A stretch of DNA of 64,000 nucleotides from Guyparkeria hydrothermalis (GTDB lineage Bacteria; Pseudomonadota; Gammaproteobacteria; Halothiobacillales; Halothiobacillaceae). Made by a program: the position numbers and the translations under genes. Positions 18,112 through 25,607 of the stretch are shown here, one piece after another. The notes below the pieces were generated by a model. That model saw nothing but the letters and a program-made list of their open reading frames with translations, did no database searches and was not told the DNA's origin. The stretch spans positions 2,276,311-2,340,310 of the forward strand of contig NZ_JAJSED010000001.1 of the NCBI RefSeq assembly GCF_023555385.1, read 5' to 3'. Positions within the stretch are counted from its first letter, which is position 1. Each line of letters starts with the position of its first letter.

Positions 18112-19014
18112 ATGTCCAGTTCGAATGCGGGGCGCGAGGCGGTATCCCCCGGTCGCTGGGTAGTGGCGGGCCATTGCTATGTGGTCGCCACTCCCATCGG
18201 CAACCTGGCCGACATCAGCGAGCGGGCCATCCTGGTGCTGCGCGGCGTGGATTTCATCGCCTGCGAGGACACCCGTCATGCCCGGGTCCTGTTGAACCAT
18301 CTCGGCGTGCAGAAGGAACTGGTCGCGTTGCACGAGCACAACGAGCGCGGGGCGAGTGAGGCGATTCGTCGTCGGCTCGAGGCCGGTGAATCGGTTGCGC
18401 TGATCAGTGACGCCGGCACGCCGGCCATCAGTGATCCGGGCGAGGTGCTGGTGCGCGTGCTGGCGGATGGCGAGGTGCCGGTCGTCCCCATCCCCGGCGC
18501 ATCAGCGGTGATCGCTGCCCTGTCCGCCTCCGGACTGCCGGGGCGCCCGTTCTGGTTCGAGGGGTTTCTGCCGCCTCAGGGCAAGGCGAGGCGTGAACGT
18601 CTCGCCGAGTTGGCGGAAGTCGAGGCGACCCTGGCGTTCTACGAGGCGCCGCACCGCATCGTCAAGAGCGTGGCGGCATGCGCCGAGGGCCTCGGTGGTT
18701 CTCGTCCGGCCGTTCTCGCCCGCGAGCTCACCAAGCGCTTCGAGCAGATCGCACGTGGCTCGCTGGCCGAGTTGGCCGAACAGCTGGCGTCTGGCGAGAT
18801 CCCCGCCCGGGGAGAGTTCGTCGTTCTGGTCGGGCCGGGCGAGGCCGGGGAGGCTGGCGACGCCGTTGACGCGGATGTCCTGATCGGGTTGCTGGTCGAC
18901 GAAGGCGTGGCGCCGAAGACCATTGCCCGGGTCGTTTCGCGAACGACCTCACGCTCGCGCAACGCGGTCTACGCCGAGGTGCTCGCACGGCGGGAGGATG
19001 CCCCCAACTCCTGA
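18112..19014 (+). CDS. rsmI: 16S rRNA (cytidine(1402)-2'-O)-methyltransferase
   Basis: About 300 residues. SAM-dependent tetrapyrrole-methylase fold: VATPIGNLADISERA near residue 25, FIACEDTRHARVLL, ISDAGTPAISDPG and PGASAVIAALSASGLP are all RsmI signatures. It methylates the ribose of C1402 in the decoding centre. The start is uncertain: the frame is open to 18034 with further ATG/GTG codons, and I picked 18112 as the ATG closest to the conserved core. A sigma-54-type promoter begins 2 bases after its stop codon. Confidence 0.93.
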   Translation: MSSSNAGREAVSPGRWVVAGHCYVVATPIGNLADISERAILVLRGVDFIACEDTRHARVLLNHLGVQKELVALHEHNERGASEAIRRRLEAGESVALISDAGTPAISDPGEVLVRVLADGEVPVVPIPGASAVIAALSASGLPGRPFWFEGFLPPQGKARRERLAELAEVEATLAFYEAPHRIVKSVAACAEGLGGSRPAVLARELTKRFEQIARGSLAELAEQLASGEIPARGEFVVLVGPGEAGEAGDAVDADVLIGLLVDEGVAPKTIARVVSRTTSRSRNAVYAEVLARREDAPNS

Positions 19015-19015
19015 T

Positions 19016-19031
19016 TGGCACACATGCTGCA
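19016..19031 (+). promoter_or_regulatory. sigma-54 (RpoN) promoter upstream of the diguanylate cyclase gene
   Basis: The sequence TGGCACACATGCTGCA matches TGGCAC-N5-TTGCA at all but one position. The invariant GG (19017-19018) and GC (19029-19030) are exactly 10 bases apart. Predicted transcription start is near 19041, about 60 bases before the ATG at 19102. Confidence 0.75.
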
Positions 19032-19101
19032 TTACCCATCGCAACGGCGCGGATGCTTGACGCTAACGACCGCGACAACCATTAGCCAGAAGGGTTTCGG
19101 C

Positions 19102-20046
19102 ATGGCCTGCTACCTCAACACGGACGAATCATATGGCGACCCGGCGGCCTCGGGGCCGGAGCGGGGATCGGCCTGTTGCTATCCGGCGACGCCGGGGGCG
19201 ACGCCCGAGGAATGGAACGAGCGCGGTGCGGCGTTGCTACGGTCGCTGGTGCGCTGCGTCAGCGTCGCGGTGGCGCTCGACAGCATCCGCGAGCACCTCG
19301 AGGTATTTCTGTCGATAACGTCAATTTCCTGGCAGCTGGGCGAAGAGCGCTACTGCTGCAACGAGGCGAACCCGTCGGAGCACACCATCCCGATAGCGCT
19401 GTCGCTGGATGATGGTTCCTTTGGTCGCCTTCTCCTGCACAGCCGATATCCAGTCGAGAACTTCGATCTGGGGCCGCTGCGCCGGATGCTGGCAGTGGTC
19501 GCCTATCCGCTGCGCAATCTGCGGATGCTCGAGCACGCTCTGATCGCGGCCGAACACGATGCGCTGACCGGACTGAAGAATCGCCGTGCCTTCGACATGG
19601 ACCTGCAGGAGGTGCATGCGCGCTTCCAGCGTTACGGTGGGCAGGCGAGCCTGCTGCTCCTGGACATGTCGCGGTTCAAGTCGATCAACGACACCTACGG
19701 GCATGACGTTGGTGATCGGGCGCTGACGCGTGTGGCCGAGGGGCTGGATCGCTGTCTGCGGCAGACTGACAGCGCCTACCGGCTCGGTGGCGACGAGTTT
19801 GCGGTCATTCTTCCCGAGACGCCGTATCACGGTGCCCGCCGGCTCGCGGCCCGACTGATCGAGTGGTTGCAGGAGTATCCGCTGCGCGATACCGGTGACG
19901 AGATCATCCCTCTTAGGGCGAGCATCGGGATGGCGCAGTGGCGCGAGGACGAGGATCGCGACGAGTGGTTTCGTCGCGCCGACCAGGCCCTGTACGGCCG
20001 TCACGGTGACCATGCCGGCGGCGAACCGCTGGGGCGACTGGCCTGA
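19102..20046 (+). CDS. GGDEF diguanylate cyclase with GAF-like sensor region
   Basis: 314 residues. The C-terminal GGDEF domain (about 150-314) opens with EHDALTGLKNRRAF and has an intact GGDEF motif at 229-233, so it should make cyclic di-GMP. An RQTD inhibitory I-site lies exactly five residues before GGDEF (220-223), predicting product inhibition. The N-terminal 145 residues look like a GAF-type sensor and contain two CC pairs (near 25 and 85). I chose ATG 19102, with GAAGGG upstream; the frame opens earlier at 19015, but that would start upstream of the predicted transcript. The position, between rsmI and fliL, suggests a link to motility control. Confidence 0.88.
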   Translation: MACYLNTDESYGDPAASGPERGSACCYPATPGATPEEWNERGAALLRSLVRCVSVAVALDSIREHLEVFLSITSISWQLGEERYCCNEANPSEHTIPIALSLDDGSFGRLLLHSRYPVENFDLGPLRRMLAVVAYPLRNLRMLEHALIAAEHDALTGLKNRRAFDMDLQEVHARFQRYGGQASLLLLDMSRFKSINDTYGHDVGDRALTRVAEGLDRCLRQTDSAYRLGGDEFAVILPETPYHGARRLAARLIEWLQEYPLRDTGDEIIPLRASIGMAQWREDEDRDEWFRRADQALYGRHGDHAGGEPLGRLA

Positions 20047-20060
20047 GCCTGCGACGGTAG

Positions 20061-20076
20061 TGGCAAAACCAATGCA
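20061..20076 (+). promoter_or_regulatory. candidate sigma-54 promoter upstream of fliL
   Basis: TGGCAAAACCAATGCA has GG (20062-20063) and GC (20074-20075) at the required 10-base spacing, with weaker agreement at other positions than the site at 19016. It lies 79 bases upstream of the fliL ATG, in the only gap before the 18-kb flagellar/chemotaxis gene run. Confidence 0.55.
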
Positions 20077-20154
20077 AACGCGTGAGAATCGCGGACATTT
20101 GCGTTTCCGGTTGTTTCGGAAGGGCAGTGCACAAGAACAAGCGAGGAGTCGGTG

Positions 20155-20673
20155 ATGGCCGAAGGAGACGAGGCAACTCAAGAGAAGAAGGGCGGTAGCA
20201 AGCTGGTGGTGATCCTGCTGGTGGTGCTGATCGTGGTGATTCTCGCCGTTGGGGCGGTGGTGGCCACGCTTCTCCTGACCGGTGGCGACAAGGAGCCGGC
20301 CGGCGACGAGGTTGCCCAGGAACAGGTAGAGGAGGTCGAGGCACCCAAGGGGCCGCCGATCACCATCCCGCTCGGCGAGCCGATCACGGTCAATCTGAGC
20401 AAGCCGAACGACGCCAACGTGCTGCAGGTGCAGCTGGACATGGTGACCCGCGACCCGAAGGTCCAGGAGCACGTCAAGGCGCTGCGTTCGCGGATCATCA
20501 ACGACGTCATGCTGTCGCTGAGCGAAGTCGATGCCGCCGAGTTGCGCACCCGCGAGGGCAAGGAGGCGCTGCAGCAGACGCTGACCGAGGACATCAACCG
20601 CATCCTCGAGGACGGGACCGAGCTCGAGAAGCCGGTCGAGAACGTCTATTTCACCCGGCTTCTGATGCAGTGA
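20155..20673 (+). CDS. fliL: flagellar basal body-associated protein FliL
   Basis: 172 residues. A short cytoplasmic N-terminus rich in charged residues is followed by one membrane helix (about 16-42), then an acidic linker and the periplasmic SPFH-like FliL domain ending in YFTRLLMQ. FliL supports stator function at the motor. ATG 20155 has GAGGAG 7 bases upstream; the in-frame GTG at 20152 is less well spaced. First gene of the flagellar operon. Confidence 0.95.
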   Translation: MAEGDEATQEKKGGSKLVVILLVVLIVVILAVGAVVATLLLTGGDKEPAGDEVAQEQVEEVEAPKGPPITIPLGEPITVNLSKPNDANVLQVQLDMVTRDPKVQEHVKALRSRIINDVMLSLSEVDAAELRTREGKEALQQTLTEDINRILEDGTELEKPVENVYFTRLLMQ

Positions 20674-20719
20674 TGCCGGTCGGGAACCGGGTTCGGCGCA
20701 ATGGGGGCGCGAGCGAGTT

Positions 20720-21772
20720 ATGACTGACGCAGACATTCTCTCCCAGGACGAGATCGACGCGCTGCTCAATGGCGTGGACGAAGGCGACGTCGAGACCGAA
20801 CAGGGCGTCGGCGACCCGCAACAGGCCATCTCCTACGATCTCACCACCCAGGAGCGTATCGTCCGGGGGCGCCTGCCGACCCTGGAGATGCTCAACGAGC
20901 GCTTCGCTCGCAGCCTGCGCATCCGGCTGGTCTCCATGCTGCGCCGTTCGGTCGAGATCTCGATCGAAGGCGTGGAGATGAGCAAGTTCTCGGATTACAT
21001 CCACACCCTGTTCGTGCCCACCTCGATGACGCTGATGCACGTGCGTCCGCTCAAGGGTCTGGGCATGTTCATGATGGAGTCGCGGCTGGTGTTTTCGCTG
21101 GTCGACAACTTCTTCGGCGGTTTCGGCATGCACGCCAAGATCGAGGGGCGCGATTTCACGCCCACCGAGCTGCGCGTGATCAAGCGGGTACTGGAGCAGG
21201 CCACCGAGGAAATGCAGAACTCCTGGGCGCCGATCTACCCGATCATGTTCGAGACCGTGAGCCACGAGATGAACCCGCAGCTCGCCAACATCGTCTCGGC
21301 GACCGAGGTGGTGGTTGTCTCGAGCTTTCGCATCGAGGTCGAGGGCGGGTCCGGCAAGTTCGACTTCGTCGTGCCGTACTCGATGATCGAGCCGATCCGC
21401 GATCTGCTCGACGGCGGCATGCAGGGCGACCGGCTCGAGGTGGACGAGCGCTGGACCAAGGCGCTCAAGCGCGAGCTGGGGTTTGCCGAGGTCGATCTGA
21501 GCGCGCACCTGGCCGACGTGCGCATGTCGCTCAAGGACGTGGCCAACCTCGAGGTCGGTCAGGTGATTCCCTTCGAGATGCCCGAATGCTCCACGCTGGT
21601 CAGCGACGGGCTGCCGCTGTTCCGCGGCAAGATGGGTAACTACAAAGGCAACAAGGCAATACGGGTGGAGGAGGCCGTTCCGGAACGACTGGAACGGGCG
21701 GCACACCCCAACGAGATCCTGCGGGCGCAGATCCCCGGGCTGAAGCAATCAGGAGAAAATGACGATGGCTGA
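20720..21772 (+). CDS. fliM: flagellar motor switch protein FliM
   Basis: 350 residues. The N-terminal CheY-P-binding peptide ILSQDEIDALLNGV is intact, followed by the CheC-like middle domain (about 50-230) and the C-terminal SpoA domain that packs against FliN. Forms the C-ring. Its 3' end overlaps the fliN start. Confidence 0.97.
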   Translation: MTDADILSQDEIDALLNGVDEGDVETEQGVGDPQQAISYDLTTQERIVRGRLPTLEMLNERFARSLRIRLVSMLRRSVEISIEGVEMSKFSDYIHTLFVPTSMTLMHVRPLKGLGMFMMESRLVFSLVDNFFGGFGMHAKIEGRDFTPTELRVIKRVLEQATEEMQNSWAPIYPIMFETVSHEMNPQLANIVSATEVVVVSSFRIEVEGGSGKFDFVVPYSMIEPIRDLLDGGMQGDRLEVDERWTKALKRELGFAEVDLSAHLADVRMSLKDVANLEVGQVIPFEMPECSTLVSDGLPLFRGKMGNYKGNKAIRVEEAVPERLERAAHPNEILRAQIPGLKQSGENDDG

Positions 21773-22178
21773 TGAATCCGACAAGTCCGTCGAGGACGAT
21801 TGGGCGGCGGCCATGGCCGAACAGGCCGAGACCGAGGCCGGCGGGGGCAGCGATGATGCCTCGCAGGTCCACATGGAACAGTTCCATGATGGCGGTCAGC
21901 CGGACGACGACGAGAACCCGGTCAACTTCGACGTCATCATGGACGTGCCGGTCACCATCTCGATGGAGATCGGGCGCACCTCGATCAACATCCGCAACCT
22001 GCTGCAGCTCAACCAGGGGTCGATCGTCGAGCTAGACCGGCTGGCCGGCGAGCCGCTGGACGTGCTGGTCAACGGCACGCTCATCGCCCGCGGCGAAGTG
22101 GTGGTGATCAACGAGAAGTTCGGCATCCGCCTGACCGACGTCATCAGCCCGGCCGAGCGCCTGCGCAAGCTGCGTTGA
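21765..22178 (+). CDS. fliN: flagellar motor switch protein FliN
   Basis: 137 residues. An acidic N-terminal extension (about 1-50) precedes the SpoA domain (NFDVIMDVPVTISMEIGRT and LVNGTLIARGEVVVINEKFGIRLTDVIS). Part of the C-ring. Two ATGs are possible (21759 and 21765); the second has better spacing from AGGAG at 21751 and matches the usual MADE... start. It overlaps fliM by 8 bases. Confidence 0.96.
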   Translation: MADESDKSVEDDWAAAMAEQAETEAGGGSDDASQVHMEQFHDGGQPDDDENPVNFDVIMDVPVTISMEIGRTSINIRNLLQLNQGSIVELDRLAGEPLDVLVNGTLIARGEVVVINEKFGIRLTDVISPAERLRKLR

Positions 22179-22618
22179 TGGGCATGCGGGCACTGGTTTT
22201 CCTTTCGATGCTCGCGATGGCGGCCCCGGCCGCCGCGGCCGAGACGATCGATCCGCTGGCGCCGAGCTACCTGGTCAAGCTGGTGATCAGCCTGTTGCTG
22301 GTGCTGATCCTGATGTTCGCGCTGGTGTGGGCGGTCAAGCGATTCGGTCGGCTCGACGCCCGGGCGGGCAACTACCCGATGCAGGTGCTCACCCAGATGT
22401 CGATCGGCCCGCGCGAGCGCATCCTGCTGGTGGCGGTCGGCGATCGGCAGATGCTGGTCGGGGTCAGCCAGGGCGCGATCGAGTCGCTCGGCTGGGTCGA
22501 TCCGCCGCTCGACCCTGTCAAGCGCGAGGGTGGCCATCCGAGCTTCGGCGAGGCCTTCCAGGAACAGCTTGCTGCCCGCTTCGGCCGGCGCGGCAAGGGA
22601 GGTTCGAATGACGGCTAG
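22178..22618 (+). CDS. fliO: flagellar biosynthetic protein FliO
   Basis: 146 residues. Signal-like N-terminus, then one membrane helix (about 30-50) and the cytoplasmic FliO domain ([30 protein letters not shown]). FliO helps assemble the FliP ring of the export gate. The ATG forms a TGATG junction with the fliN stop; an ATG two codons later is an alternative. Length is standard. Confidence 0.92.
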   Translation: MGMRALVFLSMLAMAAPAAAAETIDPLAPSYLVKLVISLLLVLILMFALVWAVKRFGRLDARAGNYPMQVLTQMSIGPRERILLVAVGDRQMLVGVSQGAIESLGWVDPPLDPVKREGGHPSFGEAFQEQLAARFGRRGKGGSNDG

Positions 22619-23369
22619 GCGCCTGCTTGCAGCCCTGCTGCTGGCGTTCGGTCTGTTCTCGGTCAGCCTGCCTGTGCTGGCCGAGCCCGGCCTGCCGGCA
22701 GTGACGCTGACCGAGGGCGAGAACGGCGAGACGCAGTACAGCCTCACGCTGCAGATCCTCGCCCTGATGACGGTGCTCACCCTGCTGCCGTCGATGCTGC
22801 TGATGATGACCTCGTTCACGCGGATCATCATCGTGCTGGCCCTGCTGCGCCAGGCGCTCGGGACGGTGCAGACGCCGTCGAACCAGATCCTGCTGGGGCT
22901 GGCCCTGTTCCTGACGCTGTTCATCATGGCGCCGGTGTTCCAGAAGGCCTACGACGAGGGCGTCGGGCCCTACATGGCCGAAGAAATCACCGCCACCGAG
23001 GCGATCGACCGAGCCGCCCAGCCGTTGCGCACCTTCATGCTCAACCAGACGCGCGAAACCGACATCGCGCTGTACCAGGGGATCGGTGACTACCCGGAGT
23101 TCGAGACGCCCGAAGACGTGCCGCTGACGGTGCTGATGGCCGCCTTCGTCACCTCCGAGCTGAAGACGGCCTTCCAGATCGGCTTCATGATCTTCATCCC
23201 GTTTCTGATCATCGACCTGGTGGTGGCTTCGGTACTGATGTCGATGGGCATGATGATGCTCTCGCCGATGATCGTGTCGCTGCCGTTCAAGATCATGCTG
23301 TTCGTGCTGGTCGACGGCTGGGCGCTGCTGATGGGCACGCTCGCATCCAGCTTCTACATGGGGGGCTAG
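22608..23369 (+). CDS. fliP: flagellar type III export gate protein FliP
   Basis: 253 residues. Cleavable signal peptide followed by the FliP core: [31 protein letters not shown] and the C-terminal [21 protein letters not shown]. FliP forms the pentameric core of the export gate with FliR and FliQ. ATG 22608 has AGGGAGG upstream and overlaps fliO by 11 bases. Confidence 0.97.
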   Translation: MTARRLLAALLLAFGLFSVSLPVLAEPGLPAVTLTEGENGETQYSLTLQILALMTVLTLLPSMLLMMTSFTRIIIVLALLRQALGTVQTPSNQILLGLALFLTLFIMAPVFQKAYDEGVGPYMAEEITATEAIDRAAQPLRTFMLNQTRETDIALYQGIGDYPEFETPEDVPLTVLMAAFVTSELKTAFQIGFMIFIPFLIIDLVVASVLMSMGMMMLSPMIVSLPFKIMLFVLVDGWALLMGTLASSFYMGG

Positions 23370-23372
23370 GTC

Positions 23373-23642
23373 ATGAGTCCGGATACGGTTATCGAGCTGA
23401 CCCGCCAGGCGCTGACGGTCATCCTGTATCTGTCGATGCCAATCCTGCTCACCGCGCTGGCCGTGGGCCTGCTGATCGGCATGTTCCAGGCGGCCACGCA
23501 GATCAACGAGATGACGCTGAGCTTCATCCCCAAGATGATCGCGGTGGTGTTCGCCATCCTCTTGGCCGCGCCCTGGATGCTCCAGGTCATCGTCGACTTC
23601 ACCGAGCGGCTGTTCCACAACATCCCGTCGCTGATCTCCTAG
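23373..23642 (+). CDS. fliQ: flagellar export gate protein FliQ
   Basis: 89 residues with two membrane helices, the normal size. Contains the family pattern LLIGMFQAATQINEMTLSFIPKM. Four copies surround FliP/FliR in the gate. Starts 3 bases after fliP. Confidence 0.96.
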   Translation: MSPDTVIELTRQALTVILYLSMPILLTALAVGLLIGMFQAATQINEMTLSFIPKMIAVVFAILLAAPWMLQVIVDFTERLFHNIPSLIS

Positions 23643-23653
23643 GCCGGGCCTGA

Positions 23654-24424
23654 ATGGAACTGGCGATCGACCAGATCCTCGGCTGGGCCGTCAGCTACCT
23701 GTGGGTACTGATCCGGGTCGGGGCCATGCTGATGGTCGCGCCGATCTTCGGTTCGCAGACGCTCCCCATGCGGGTTCGCCTCTTGATCGCGCTGGTGATT
23801 TCGGTGGTGATCACGCCCATGGTGCCCGACATCCCGACCGTCGATCCGCTCTCGGTCGCCGGGTTCGTGATGATCGTCCAGCAGATCCTGATCGGCGTGG
23901 CGATGGGTTTCGTACTCAACCTGGTGCTGGCGGCCTTCGTCATCGCCGGGGAGTCGATCGCCATGAGCATGGGCCTGGGCTTCGCCCAGACCGTCGATCC
24001 GCAGAACGGGGTCAGCGTGCCGCTGGTGTCCCAGTTTCTCACCATCGTCGTCACGCTGCTGATGGTCACGCTCAACGTGCCGGCGATGATCGTCAAGATG
24101 CTGGCGGACTCGTTCACGATTCTGCCGATCTCGCCCATCGGCCTGACGCCCGAGGATTTCCGAGCCATTGCCGACTTCGGCCAGCAGATGTACATCAACG
24201 CGGTGCTCGTGGCCTTGCCGATCGTCACCACGCTGCTGATGGTCAACCTCGCGATGGGCGTGATCACGCGCGCCGCGCCGCAGATGAACATCTTCTCGGT
24301 AGGCTTCCCCGCCACGCTGATGATCGGCTTCTTCCTGCTCTTCCTCGCCGCTCCCCTCTGGTTCCCGAACGTGGAACAGTTCGTGCAACAGGCGTTCGTC
24401 CTGATCACGGAAATCCTGAGGTAA
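23654..24424 (+). CDS. fliR: flagellar export gate protein FliR
   Basis: 256 residues, six or more membrane helices. The IRVGAMLMVAPIFGSQTLPMR start and the ARAAPQMNIFSVGFP-like motif (RAAPQMNIFSVGFP) are typical. One copy completes the FliP5FliQ4FliR1 gate. It lies 11 bases after fliQ and 4 before flhB. Confidence 0.96.
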   Translation: MELAIDQILGWAVSYLWVLIRVGAMLMVAPIFGSQTLPMRVRLLIALVISVVITPMVPDIPTVDPLSVAGFVMIVQQILIGVAMGFVLNLVLAAFVIAGESIAMSMGLGFAQTVDPQNGVSVPLVSQFLTIVVTLLMVTLNVPAMIVKMLADSFTILPISPIGLTPEDFRAIADFGQQMYINAVLVALPIVTTLLMVNLAMGVITRAAPQMNIFSVGFPATLMIGFFLLFLAAPLWFPNVEQFVQQAFVLITEILR

Positions 24425-24428
24425 GACG

Positions 24429-25568
24429 GTGGCCGAGAACGAGAACGGTCAGGAGAAAACCGAAGAACCTACCGAGAAACGCCTTCGCGATGCCCGTGAA
24501 AAGGGGCAGGTGGCGCGTTCGCGCGAGCTTAACTCCTTCGTGCTGACGACCGGTTCGGCAGCGGTGTTTCTGGTCTTCGGCGGCCAGATGATGCTGGGGC
24601 TCTCCGAGGTGGTTCGGGAGTCGTTCATCATCTCGCGGGCCGACGTCTTCGATCAGGCGGCGATGTTCAGCCGCCTGGCCAACGCGTTCGCCGACGGCTT
24701 TCTCGCCTTCGCGCCGCTGTTCCTCGCCACCATCGTCCTGGCGGTGATCGCGACCCTGGCGGTGGGCGGCTGGAACTTCTCCACCCAGGCCATGGCGCCG
24801 AAGCTGTCCAAGATGAATCCCCTCTCCGGGTTCAAGCGCATCTTCGGTGTCCAGGCGCTGATGGAGCTGGCCAAGACCTTCGCCAAGTTCACCTTGATCG
24901 CGGCCATCGGCATCGCGGTGTTCTTCGCCTTCGAACCGGAATTCCTCAGTCTCGGCCTGCAGCCGTTCGATGCGGCGCTCGCCCACGCCGGCTGGCTGAT
25001 TGCCTGGGGGTTCCTGGCGGTCTCGCTCGGTCTGCTGCTGGTGGCGTTGATCGACGTGCCGTTCCAGATCTGGCAGCACCACAAGCAGCAGCGCATGACA
25101 CTCCAGGAGGTCAAGGACGAGCACAAGGACACCGAGGGCCGGCCCGAGATCAAGCAGCGCATCCGCCAGACCCAGATGCAGATGTCGCAGCGGCGCATGA
25201 TGGAGGCAGTGCCCGAGGCCGACGTGGTGGTCACCAACCCGACGCACTTCGCCGTTGCCCTGAAGTACGACGCCGAGGGCGTCGGCGCGCCGATGGTGGT
25301 CGCCAAGGGCGTCGACGAGATGGCCATGAACCTGCGCAAGATCGCCCAGGCCCATGGCGTGGAACTGTTCGAGGCACCGCCGTTGGCACGGGCCTTGTAT
25401 ACGCACGTCGAGATCGACGAGGTGATACCGGCGGCGCTCTATACCGCGGTGGCCCAGGTGCTTGCCTACGTCTATCAGCTCAAGGAAGCCGCGCGCGGCG
25501 CCGGGCCGTCTCCGGGCCGCCCGGACCCTGAGGTGCCGCAGGAATTCGATGTGCCGCCAAACGCCTGA
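24429..25568 (+). CDS. flhB: flagellar export switch protein FlhB
   Basis: 379 residues, GTG start. Four membrane helices are followed by a cytoplasmic domain with the NPTH autocleavage motif at 270-273. Cleavage between Asn and Pro normally switches export specificity from hook to filament. The C-terminal tail is Pro-rich. No fliK gene for its partner lies in the window. Confidence 0.96.
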   Translation: MAENENGQEKTEEPTEKRLRDAREKGQVARSRELNSFVLTTGSAAVFLVFGGQMMLGLSEVVRESFIISRADVFDQAAMFSRLANAFADGFLAFAPLFLATIVLAVIATLAVGGWNFSTQAMAPKLSKMNPLSGFKRIFGVQALMELAKTFAKFTLIAAIGIAVFFAFEPEFLSLGLQPFDAALAHAGWLIAWGFLAVSLGLLLVALIDVPFQIWQHHKQQRMTLQEVKDEHKDTEGRPEIKQRIRQTQMQMSQRRMMEAVPEADVVVTNPTHFAVALKYDAEGVGAPMVVAKGVDEMAMNLRKIAQAHGVELFEAPPLARALYTHVEIDEVIPAALYTAVAQVLAYVYQLKEAARGAGPSPGRPDPEVPQEFDVPPNA

Positions 25569-25607
25569 CGCCCTGAACCGAACTGATTGCGAGAAGAACG
25601 CCAGACC

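Noticed and set aside
18095-18140. TATACT on the minus strand upstream of lpoA
   Set aside because: A plausible -10 but no recognisable -35 at 16-18 bases.
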